In this document: positions 1 to 6,928 of the stretch, one piece after another
Numbering within the stretch: the stretch's first letter is position 1
Layout of the letters: each line of letters begins with the position of its first letter
Assembly (NCBI GenBank): GCA_004376485.1
Contig: SOJT01000178.1
Coordinates: 1 to 6,965 of the forward strand
Length of the DNA stretch: 6,965 nucleotides
Reading direction: 5' to 3'
Source of the DNA: Candidatus Aerophobota bacterium
Lineage (GTDB): Bacteria; Aerophobota; Aerophobia; Aerophobales; AE-B3A
The notes under the pieces: generated by a model
Seen by the model: only the letters and a program-made list of their open reading frames with translations
Told to the model about the DNA's origin: nothing
The model's database searches: none
Program-made: the position numbers and the translations under genes

Positions 1-30
1 GGCCCTACACAAAACAGATTAAGTGGCAGC

Positions 31-58
31 TTGACAAAAAATTGAGGCGTATTATGCC
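31..58 (+). promoter_or_regulatory. Probable sigma-70-type promoter of the operon
   Basis: A perfect -35 hexamer TTGACA lies at 31-36. The -10 element is less clear: TATGCC at 53-58 gives a 16-base spacer but matches the consensus only at TAT, while the better TATTAT at 50-55 would leave only 13 bases. Either choice places the transcription start near or inside the palindrome at 61-79, which would fit a repressor blocking the start site. The -35 is directly visible; the rest is inference. Confidence 0.4.
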
Positions 59-60
59 AT

Positions 61-79
61 TAATTGGTAATACCAATTA
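61..79. promoter_or_regulatory. Operator palindrome for a FadR/PdhR-type GntR repressor
   Basis: TAATTGGTAATACCAATTA is a perfect inverted repeat with two 9-base arms around a central A. It contains ATTGGT-N3-ACCAAT, the same form as the PdhR box and close to the TGGT-N3-ACCA core used by FadR-subfamily GntR regulators. It sits between the likely promoter and the start codon of a FadR-type regulator gene, so the simplest reading is autoregulation and repression of the whole operon by that protein. I saw no second copy elsewhere in the window. Confidence 0.85.
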
Positions 80-94
80 GATGATGTTGGGCAG

Positions 95-101
95 AAGGGG
101 G
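95..101 (+). promoter_or_regulatory. Ribosome binding site of the GntR regulator gene
   Basis: AAGGGGG lies 8 bases before the ATG at 110. It supports this ATG as the start; the two upstream ATGs at 81 and 84 are in another frame. Confidence 0.75.
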
Positions 102-109
102 ATCTCCAA

Positions 110-835
110 ATGTTTTTTAAGAAGATAAAACCAGCGGAAGCAGCGAAGAAAAAAAGTATTTATGTAGCGGAACAGATTATGGAGGCCATCAATAGAGGTG
201 ACTACAAGGTTAATGAGAGGTTACCTTCTGAGAGGAAGATTGCCGAGGAAATGGGTGTGAGTAGGGTTCCTGTACGTGAAGCTCTCAGTGCTCTTCAAGT
301 TGTGGGTATAGTTGACAGTATTCCTGGGGCAGGAAGTTATGTGCGAAAATTGGGGGAGAGTCCCCTAATCAGATCACAAGCTATATCAGTATTAGAAGAG
401 AGTGAAAGTCCGTTCGAGGCTCATGGGGCCCGCAGAATATTTGAAGCTGGTATTATGGGACTGGTTATAAATAAAGCAAATCCTGGGGATTTAGCCAAGA
501 TTGAGGAGGTTTTCCAACGTATGAGTAAAGCCGTGGAGGCCAAAAACTTTGATGAATACTTTAAGTCAAATCGAGATTTTCATCTGGCGATTGCCCAGGC
601 TACACATAATTCCCTTATAGAAAGAACCATTGCTTATCTGTTAAATGTTATGGATCAGCCGCTGTGGAAAGAAGCAGCTCAAAAGCACTTGTCTGATTAT
701 GAGCACATTAAGGAGTACTTACATAAACATCGTAGGATATTCACCGCAATTAAGAATAAAGACAGAGGGTTTGCTGAGAAGGAGATGAAGAAGCATTTCG
801 ATGAGACCGTAGAAGAAATAAGAAGATACTTATGA
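110..835 (+). CDS. GntR-family transcriptional regulator, FadR subfamily (FCD domain)
   Basis: This 241-residue, complete protein is a cytoplasmic DNA-binding repressor or activator. The N-terminal winged helix-turn-helix spans about residues 14-80, with the typical LPSER (38-42), the recognition-helix segment VSRVPVREAL (50-59) and the wing GAGSYV (73-78). The C-terminal FCD ligand-binding domain spans about 100-237. It keeps the histidines usual for metal binding in this fold: H158 in the RDFH segment, H207 in HKHRRI and H229 near the end. FCD regulators commonly sense organic acids or amino-acid-derived carboxylates, often through a bound metal. The gene is first in the operon, just after a perfect TTGGT-N3-ACCAA palindrome, which points to self-repression and induction by the pathway substrate. 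Its stop overlaps the next start by four bases (ATGA). The family call is firm; the ligand is unknown. Confidence 0.95.
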   Translation: MFFKKIKPAEAAKKKSIYVAEQIMEAINRGDYKVNERLPSERKIAEEMGVSRVPVREALSALQVVGIVDSIPGAGSYVRKLGESPLIRSQAISVLEESESPFEAHGARRIFEAGIMGLVINKANPGDLAKIEEVFQRMSKAVEAKNFDEYFKSNRDFHLAIAQATHNSLIERTIAYLLNVMDQPLWKEAAQKHLSDYEHIKEYLHKHRRIFTAIKNKDRGFAEKEMKKHFDETVEEIRRYL

Positions 836-1950
836 AAAGTCAATCAATTAGCAAAGTTAAACTAGGGGGAAGGCCAAAGGTAGTTAAAAAGTCAAAAGGT
901 TTACCGCAAATCCTGGTAGATATTTCGGAAAATATTGATCAACTCATAACCATAGATATACCTCTGCGTGGTGCCACAGACATACTCTATCGAGCTGCGA
1001 GGGAGAAGATTAGCATTCCTTTAACTTTAGCTGCAGCTCAGGCTTTAGCTAATAACATTAAAGCCAAAGATATTATCTTTATTGCTACGGGTTGGCCAGA
1101 TAGGCCTCAGGTTTCCCTCCAGATAGGAGAGACTGATGGTCCTTTAGGTGCGGCTGTCTTATCGAGAGCTCTGCATCAAGCTTTTAATGCTGTCCCTTTT
1201 ATTTTTATTGAGCAACAACTTGTGGCTGCTATGGCAAAGGTTACTCAGGCGGCGGGGTTTAAAGTATTGACTCCTGCAGAAGCTATCAAGGCGGTTAACT
1301 CAAAAGCTCCCATACATGCTGCTTCTGTTCTTAGTTTTCCCACAGATGTTAATGAGGCAGCCAGGACTTCCTCAGAGCTGATTCAAAAATATAAGCCTTC
1401 AGCAGTGATATGCATTGAGAAGGCAGGGATGAATAGCCAGGGATACATCCATAGTATCCGGGGGGAGGAGAAGACCAAATATATTGCTAAGATAGATCTC
1501 TTAGTGCGAGAGGCTAACAGGTCAGGGATAATAACCATTGGAATTGGTGATGGAGGTAATGAAATAGGAATGGGCATAATCAGGGAAAAAATTCGCCCAT
1601 TGTTGCCTTTTGGAAATAAATGCCATTGTCCATGTGGAGAAGGTATTGTTTCAGTAACTAAGACCGATTTTCTGGTCACGGCTACCGTATCAAATTGGGG
1701 AGCTTACGGGATAGTAGCGTCTCTAGCCATATTATTAGGAAGCCCGGAAGTATTCCATAATGGAGAGATTGAATGTAGAGTTATTCAGGGATGTGCTGAT
1801 GCAGGATTGATAGATGGGATTAGCGGCTATGTGGGAGAGAGTGTAGATAGTTTACCCAAAAAAATTCATATAGCTATTGTGGATCTGCTGACTGAGATGA
1901 TTAAAAAAGGTTTAGAGATGGTAGACCGGGTGGGTAGAAACGATGGTTAA
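832..1950 (+). CDS. DUF4392 protein, D-glutamate cyclase-like
   Basis: This 372-residue protein matches the DUF4392 family, which forms the C-terminal part of D-glutamate cyclase (human DGLUCY; D-glutamate to 5-oxo-D-proline). Visible hallmarks are ETDGPLGA (100-107), IEKAGM followed by GYIHSIRG (195-211), the glycine-rich GIGDGGNEIGMG (237-248) and VSNWGAYGI (286-294). No signal peptide or membrane segment is evident. The N-terminal DUF1445 domain found in DGLUCY is absent, so this is a stand-alone form and cyclase activity cannot be assumed. A cysteine cluster CHCPC (264-268) lies just before the SNWG region and might bind a metal. The ATG overlaps the GntR stop (ATGA) with only a weak purine-rich ribosome site, suggesting translational coupling. 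In this operon it may cyclise or open a glutamate-like or lactam intermediate (inference). Family assignment is strong, reaction uncertain. Confidence 0.85.
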   Translation: MKSQSISKVKLGGRPKVVKKSKGLPQILVDISENIDQLITIDIPLRGATDILYRAAREKISIPLTLAAAQALANNIKAKDIIFIATGWPDRPQVSLQIGETDGPLGAAVLSRALHQAFNAVPFIFIEQQLVAAMAKVTQAAGFKVLTPAEAIKAVNSKAPIHAASVLSFPTDVNEAARTSSELIQKYKPSAVICIEKAGMNSQGYIHSIRGEEKTKYIAKIDLLVREANRSGIITIGIGDGGNEIGMGIIREKIRPLLPFGNKCHCPCGEGIVSVTKTDFLVTATVSNWGAYGIVASLAILLGSPEVFHNGEIECRVIQGCADAGLIDGISGYVGESVDSLPKKIHIAIVDLLTEMIKKGLEMVDRVGRNDG

Positions 1951-3181
1951 TTTTGTGAAGAATAATAACTACAGTAAGGACTGGAAGAGGATAACCATAT
2001 GCGGAGGAGGCAATGGAGCGCATGCACTTATGGCTCTCCTGGCAGAGAATTCTAACTGCCAGTTGACTTTGTACTTACCTCTGGAGCAAGAATTCCAGCA
2101 CTTTGAGGCAGTTAAGAATAGAAGAATTCCTTTCAGGCTTATCTTCAAGGATAAAGAGTTTTCGGTCACTATGAACAGATTACACATTACCTCAAATCCA
2201 AAGGAAGCAGCAGCAGACTTAATAATTTTAGTGGTACCCGCCTTTACTCATGAAGATATACTAAATGCTTTGGCTCCCTACCTTCGGTCTGGAACTGTCC
2301 TGGCCGCCTTGCCAGCCCGAGGTGGTTTTGAGTTTCAGGCAGTTGAGATCCTCCGCCAACACAAAAAAGAAGAAGTTGTGATTGCAGGTTTCCAGACTTT
2401 GCCCTGGGCTTGTCGAATAAAAGAATATGCAAAATGCGTAGAGATATACGGGCAGAAAAAGAGGGTGGGAGTAGCTTCTCTTCCTTGCCATCACGTTGAT
2501 AGCATCTCAATGGCTTTTAATAAATTCTTAAAACTGGAATTTTTACCCTATAACAATATGTTAGAACTTACTTTGAACAATCAGGGTCAGATCATTCATC
2601 CGGGAATTATGTATGGTGCTTTCTCAGATAAATTAAGCCGGTTCTATCGTAGAGATGAAGTTCCCCTTTTTTACCGGAGTGTTGATGAGAACAGCGCTGG
2701 TCTTTTGGAGGCTATGAGCCAGGAGATCTTAAAGGTAAAGAAAATTATTGAGGATAATTCTAGCCTTAAGCTTGAAGGGGTTATCTCCACCTCCCAATGG
2801 ATGGTAGAATCTTATGCAGAGGATATAAAGGATAAGTCAACTTTATCCAAAATGTTTCGCACCAACCTCAGCTACCAAACCTTGAGAGTGCCGGTAAAAC
2901 CCGTTGATGGGTTGTATCAGATTGACGTAAAATCACGATACTTAACCGAAGATATTCCTTACGGGCTCCTGGTAAGCAAAGCTATTGCTGAGTTGGCAGA
3001 TGTACCTACGCCCACAATAGATGAGGTAATACAGAGAGCCAGCAAATGGGTGGGTGTACAATACCTGATAAATGGAAAACTAAAGGGCAAAGATTTAGTA
3101 AAGACCAGGATTCCCCAGAATTTCGGGCTGAAGAGCCTGAAGGCAATCACAGAGATGGTTACCAAAGATCATCCATATTAA
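1943..3181 (+). CDS. NAD(P)-dependent octopine/nopaline (opine) dehydrogenase-family protein
   Basis: This 412-residue protein has the two-domain architecture of octopine dehydrogenases. An N-terminal Rossmann fold begins at residue 17 with the dinucleotide-binding motif ITICGGGNGAHA (17-28), followed by the strand LIILVVPAFTH (93-103). A C-terminal helical catalytic domain carries N-N-x-G-x-x-x-H-P-G (212-221), in which H219 is the likely catalytic His of the family, and SRYLTEDIPYGLL (331-343), a well-conserved family signature. Known members reductively join an amino acid to a 2-oxo acid, or run the reverse oxidation, with NADH or NADPH; related enzymes act on other substrates. Length is near the family norm. 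The start overlaps the previous gene by eight bases, and a weak GGGTGGG ribosome site lies at 1928-1934. In an apparent catabolic operon, oxidation of a secondary amine or hydroxy compound is plausible, but the substrate is not readable. Confidence 0.88.
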   Translation: MVNFVKNNNYSKDWKRITICGGGNGAHALMALLAENSNCQLTLYLPLEQEFQHFEAVKNRRIPFRLIFKDKEFSVTMNRLHITSNPKEAAADLIILVVPAFTHEDILNALAPYLRSGTVLAALPARGGFEFQAVEILRQHKKEEVVIAGFQTLPWACRIKEYAKCVEIYGQKKRVGVASLPCHHVDSISMAFNKFLKLEFLPYNNMLELTLNNQGQIIHPGIMYGAFSDKLSRFYRRDEVPLFYRSVDENSAGLLEAMSQEILKVKKIIEDNSSLKLEGVISTSQWMVESYAEDIKDKSTLSKMFRTNLSYQTLRVPVKPVDGLYQIDVKSRYLTEDIPYGLLVSKAIAELADVPTPTIDEVIQRASKWVGVQYLINGKLKGKDLVKTRIPQNFGLKSLKAITEMVTKDHPY

Positions 3182-3185
3182 AAAT

Positions 3186-3194
3186 AAAGGGAGG
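3186..3194 (+). promoter_or_regulatory. Strong ribosome binding site that decides a TTG start
   Basis: AAAGGGAGG lies 8 bases before TTG at 3203, in the 21-base gap after the dehydrogenase gene. Its strength and spacing, and the B12-binding-like fold beginning about ten codons later, support TTG as the true start of the fused mutase gene. Confidence 0.8.
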
Positions 3195-3202
3195 AAATAA
3201 AG

Positions 3203-6200
3203 TTGGAGGAAGAGAAGAAGTTTAAAAAGAGAAGAGTACTTAGCGGCTCTATCGAGCCTTGTGTTCATACTTTAGGAACGGAGAGGTTTGCAGAGTGGCT
3301 GGAGGATTTGGGGTTAAAATATGTGGCTGTAAAGTTGGGTCCGGCAGTTACTGTAGACGAGCTGATTAACAAGGTTCGGGAATCAAATCCTGAGGTGGTA
3401 GCCATCTCTTATCGACTGGGAGACCTCCATGTGAATGAGCTTATCTCAGAGATAATAGAGAAAGCATATAAATATGGTCTGGAGCCCAAATCGAGTGGGA
3501 TTCGTTGGTGTTTTGGAGCTACTCGTCCAGCAGCTAATCTGGTGCGGGCTATGACGGGTAAACCTATCTTGATGGATAAATTTTCCCCACCCGAAGGCCG
3601 CCATTTTGATTTAGAGAAGATAGCTGAGGAATGTAAAGGTAAAGAAAAATTTCATAATTTTTTTGAGATAATAGTCGATGACTATGTTACCATGGAAGAG
3701 CTGGAGCAGTTTGCCCAAAAAAAACCCTGGATGAAAAAAAGAGAGGAGATTAAATGGTCAGATGAACTTTTAGAACGGATAAAGCAGGTAAGAGAAATAG
3801 AGGACCGTCCCATCATTCGTGCCCATATTGGAGTTGCTTCTGATAGTATCAAGCCAACGGTTGAAGGTGTTAAAAAGTTAAGTGAAGAGGGAGCTCTTGA
3901 AATTGTCTCTTTAGCTCCTGACCAGGCCTCTCAGGCTTTTTTGGCTAAATTTGTTCGGGGAGAAGAAGACCCTAAGAAGTATTCTCGAGGACAGGGAGGG
4001 GTACCTATTAGCAGTAAGGAAGACCTCATTGAATTAAAGAAAGCCACAAAGCGTGGCAATTACCCTATGTCCAGGATTTATTCCGGTACCGATGAGCTTA
4101 ATGAGCTGGCTAAGATTTTTGAGGAAACTCTCCATATGGCTTTTCCCGCAGTGCCCATCTTCTTTTATAATCGACTGGATGGTCGGGGACCACTTTCTAT
4201 CTTAGATGGTTTTGAGGAACATTTCAAAGTGATGAGATGGTGGGCTTCCATCGGTAAACCTTTAGAGATTAACGACCCTCATCAGTGGCAACTTCGTCGC
4301 TGCTCAGATGATATGTATGTTACAGATCATGTTCTCTGCGGGGCACTTGCACTTAAAATGGGTATTAAACATTATATTATGCAACTAATGTTTGATCTAC
4401 CTCCGGAGATTCATCCCCTCTATGATCTGGCGAAGATGCAGGCAGCTTACGAGCTTATCGCACCTCTTACAGAACAGTTTGATTTCAATGTTATCAAGGA
4501 AACTCGAGGAGGTCTCTCCAGTTATCCTCCCAATCTCAATAAGGCCAAGGGACATCATGCTATGACTACCTATTGGCAGATGTTTATGGAGCCAGATATA
4601 GTTCATGCGGTCAGCTTCTCTGAGGCGCACCATGAAGCAAAGCCCAGTGATATTATCGAGACCAGTGAGATCGCAAAGCAGGTGTTCCAGGAGTATCAAC
4701 AGGGCCCAAGGCCTGATATCTGGAATGACCCCAGAGTTATTGCCCGCAAGAATGAACTGAAAAGAGGAGCAATGTATAACATTTTTCATCTTGCTCTTAT
4801 TGGTGGTTATGAAGGGCAGGTAACCTGGGATAATTTCTCTGAGTATGCCGTTTCTAAAGAGGAGGCGGTTAAACGTAAAGATCCGCAAGATCGTAATAAA
4901 AACTATGTAACCATGCTTCTCGATTTCATAGATGAGAAAAATTATCCTATTGCTGAATGTGGAATGATTAGCCCTGATACTCTGGATTTAGCTTTGCAAA
5001 TTGGTCTCTTTCAAGCTCCCCAGGTTACCATTATTGATAAACGATATGAGATGGCTGGTAAATGCAAGACAGAGATAGTGGATGGCACCTGCCGTATTAA
5101 TATGTTCGACGGAAAGAAAGTGAAGGATGAATTCGAAAGGGTAGACCGCATCGTCCAAAAATATCCGTGGTATTTTCATAAAGAGGTAAGCTTTGCTGAC
5201 GAGAAATCCTACATTTCTGAAGTTGAAGAGAAGATTGATGATGTGAAGGTTGAGGCTTTCCGCCAAGAAGTTGGAATCAGAGACATAGATAATTCGAATG
5301 TACTGGTAGTCGATTTTGGAAGCACATTCACAAAGGTGGTTACTTTCAATACCCAATCAGAAGAGATTAAGCTAAGATTTGTTCCCACCACTGTTGAAGA
5401 CATCCGTATCAGCCTGGCTAATGGTTTGGGAGTGCTTAAGAAAGTGGAGGAGTCAGGAAGTTGGAAGCCTTTGGAAGAAGCTGTGGCTAAGTACGATGTA
5501 AAGTTGCCTTGCTCCAGTGCAAAAGGTGGTTTGAAGATGGTGACGGTAGCTTTGACAAAAGAAGATAGTGGCTTTGCCGCAGAAACAGCTGCTCTGACTG
5601 CAGGCGCAAAACTGATCAATAGCTATTGCGGTATGTTAACCTACCAGCAAGGAAAGAAGATTTATGAGGAAGATGAACCTGAGATTATTCTTCTTGCTGG
5701 AGGAACTGATGAGGGCGGAGATATGAAAACCCAGATTCATAATGCCAGGGTATTAGCTGAAACTGCTAAATATGTGAAGCATACCAAGTATGGTGTCCCT
5801 GTTATCTATGCAGGCAACCAAGATATTGCTGATGATATCGTTAGTATTCTTAAAGAGCAAGGAATTGATATATGCGTTGTGGGGAATATTATGCCTGAAG
5901 TCAATACCTTTGAAATTGAGACCGTAAACGAAACCATCAGAGAGTTATTCCAGACGGTAGTCATTCGGGGCAAAGGATTCGATGTGGCAGAGGAGTATAT
6001 GAGCGCTAAATTTATTCCCACTCCTCGAGCTGCTTTTTTAGGAGTTAATCTTTTGGCACGAGGATATGGTAAGGAAAAAGGTGTAGGTCCCATGGTTGCT
6101 CTTGATGTAGGAGGAGCGACTACCGATTTTTACTCTAATGTACCTGGTAACCCTCTCTATACCTATCCCTGGGATGACGTCCAAAAGAGACAAAAACGGA

Positions 6201-6928
6201 CCATTTTGAAAACCCCAAATGTACCTCTGGCTTACCGTAGAGTGGAAGGAAAGTATGGTCTCGCCTATAATGCTGAGAACTTGAAGGAATTGAAAAGATA
6301 CCAGAATGGGTCAATCCAGCAGGAGTTAAACAAGTTGTTCAATCAAAATTTTCCTGACTGCTGCATTTTAGCAAAGGACCCCTTCAGTCAATTTTTGATC
6401 AAACAGGATACCCAATGGCAGACCAATTTAGATGATTATCTCCAGTGGATACATAGTAATCCTCACCGCTTACCATTAACTAGAGAAGAGAGCTGGGTTC
6501 GTGCCTTCTTAACCAAAGAAATAATGAGGGTTACTACTTTGAACAACGTGGGTTATGTGAGAGAAACCGATGTATATTTCTTGCAATATGGAGTAAACTT
6601 TTTAGACCAAAATACAAACTTGCTTTTAATTGGGGGAGCTATATATGGCAGAGTTAGGGATAACAAACCATGGCAATTTGAAGACCTGCGTCTGATTGCG
6701 AGCGGAGCCCTGTTCAATGCTGAGGAATACACTAATATGCGTCCCAGTGGAAAACTTTTCCTAGATGCTCACTATATTGTTTCCACGGTAGGAGGCCTTT
6801 ATGGCAGACTCGATCCCGAGAGAGCTGTGAGGATGCTGAAAAAGTACCTCATGCCCTTAAAGGTTGAAGTAGCTGCCTGGCAGAGATTTCCAACAAATAG
6901 CAAGAGTTTTTCCCGAAATCTGACCTGA
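3203..6928 (+). CDS. Fused cobalamin-dependent mutase-like protein: B12-binding domain, GlmE-like barrel and GlmL/MutL ATPase
   Basis: This 1241-residue protein combines three parts. Residues about 10-130 form a B12-binding-like Rossmann domain: CVHTLG (20-25) stands where D-x-H-x-x-G is usual, then VVAISYRLG (65-73) and CFGAT (103-107). Residues about 180-680 resemble the glutamate mutase epsilon barrel: GVA (210-212), EEG...D (228-240), FYN (321-323), YPPNLNKAKG (441-450) and HEA (477-479), whose E478 matches GlmE Glu330 near the adenosyl ribose. Residues about 695-1217 are a GlmL/MutL ASKHA ATPase: DFGSTFTK (704-711), SSAKGGLKMV (771-780), AGGTDEGG (832-839), DVGGATTD (968-975), RRVEGKYG (1012-1019) and LLIGGAIYGR (1141-1150). 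GlmL-type proteins are thought to reactivate inactivated B12 mutases; here the helper is covalently joined to its client. It starts at TTG and is last in the operon. Key substrate residues of GlmE are not kept, so glutamate is an unlikely substrate. The MutL call is very secure, the barrel call moderate. Confidence 0.85.
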   Translation: MEEEKKFKKRRVLSGSIEPCVHTLGTERFAEWLEDLGLKYVAVKLGPAVTVDELINKVRESNPEVVAISYRLGDLHVNELISEIIEKAYKYGLEPKSSGIRWCFGATRPAANLVRAMTGKPILMDKFSPPEGRHFDLEKIAEECKGKEKFHNFFEIIVDDYVTMEELEQFAQKKPWMKKREEIKWSDELLERIKQVREIEDRPIIRAHIGVASDSIKPTVEGVKKLSEEGALEIVSLAPDQASQAFLAKFVRGEEDPKKYSRGQGGVPISSKEDLIELKKATKRGNYPMSRIYSGTDELNELAKIFEETLHMAFPAVPIFFYNRLDGRGPLSILDGFEEHFKVMRWWASIGKPLEINDPHQWQLRRCSDDMYVTDHVLCGALALKMGIKHYIMQLMFDLPPEIHPLYDLAKMQAAYELIAPLTEQFDFNVIKETRGGLSSYPPNLNKAKGHHAMTTYWQMFMEPDIVHAVSFSEAHHEAKPSDIIETSEIAKQVFQEYQQGPRPDIWNDPRVIARKNELKRGAMYNIFHLALIGGYEGQVTWDNFSEYAVSKEEAVKRKDPQDRNKNYVTMLLDFIDEKNYPIAECGMISPDTLDLALQIGLFQAPQVTIIDKRYEMAGKCKTEIVDGTCRINMFDGKKVKDEFERVDRIVQKYPWYFHKEVSFADEKSYISEVEEKIDDVKVEAFRQEVGIRDIDNSNVLVVDFGSTFTKVVTFNTQSEEIKLRFVPTTVEDIRISLANGLGVLKKVEESGSWKPLEEAVAKYDVKLPCSSAKGGLKMVTVALTKEDSGFAAETAALTAGAKLINSYCGMLTYQQGKKIYEEDEPEIILLAGGTDEGGDMKTQIHNARVLAETAKYVKHTKYGVPVIYAGNQDIADDIVSILKEQGIDICVVGNIMPEVNTFEIETVNETIRELFQTVVIRGKGFDVAEEYMSAKFIPTPRAAFLGVNLLARGYGKEKGVGPMVALDVGGATTDFYSNVPGNPLYTYPWDDVQKRQKRTILKTPNVPLAYRRVEGKYGLAYNAENLKELKRYQNGSIQQELNKLFNQNFPDCCILAKDPFSQFLIKQDTQWQTNLDDYLQWIHSNPHRLPLTREESWVRAFLTKEIMRVTTLNNVGYVRETDVYFLQYGVNFLDQNTNLLLIGGAIYGRVRDNKPWQFEDLRLIASGALFNAEEYTNMRPSGKLFLDAHYIVSTVGGLYGRLDPERAVRMLKKYLMPLKVEVAAWQRFPTNSKSFSRNLT

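Noticed and set aside
46..58. Imperfect inverted repeat GGCGTA-T-TATGCC between the -35 element and the main operator.
   Set aside because: The arms are only six bases with one mismatch, and it overlaps the expected -10 region; it is likely chance and far weaker than the perfect palindrome next to it.
1383..1679. Open frame of 98 codons on the minus strand inside the DUF4392 gene.
   Set aside because: It lies wholly within a conserved coding gene, has no recognisable domain, and the motif-bearing frame is the plus strand.
4397..4888. Open frame of 163 codons on the minus strand inside the mutase barrel.
   Set aside because: The plus-strand frame carries GlmE-like conserved segments over the same bases; the reverse frame shows no motif and looks like a shadow.
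5240..5300. Possible assembly artefact or frameshift joining two separate genes at the barrel-MutL junction.
   Set aside because: The frame runs through a short charged linker (about residues 676-697) with no leftover stop or ribosome site, which fits a genuine fusion.
5209..5619. Serine/threonine-rich minus-strand open frame of 136 codons across the barrel-MutL junction.
   Set aside because: Its composition is what the reverse complement of a Glu/Lys-rich coding region gives; the plus strand holds the DFGSTFTK phosphate-binding motif here.
3203..6928. Naming the fused protein as glutamate (methylaspartate) mutase.
   Set aside because: The glutamate-binding arginines and Glu171 of GlmE are not conserved in a manual alignment, so a specific substrate name would be unsupported.
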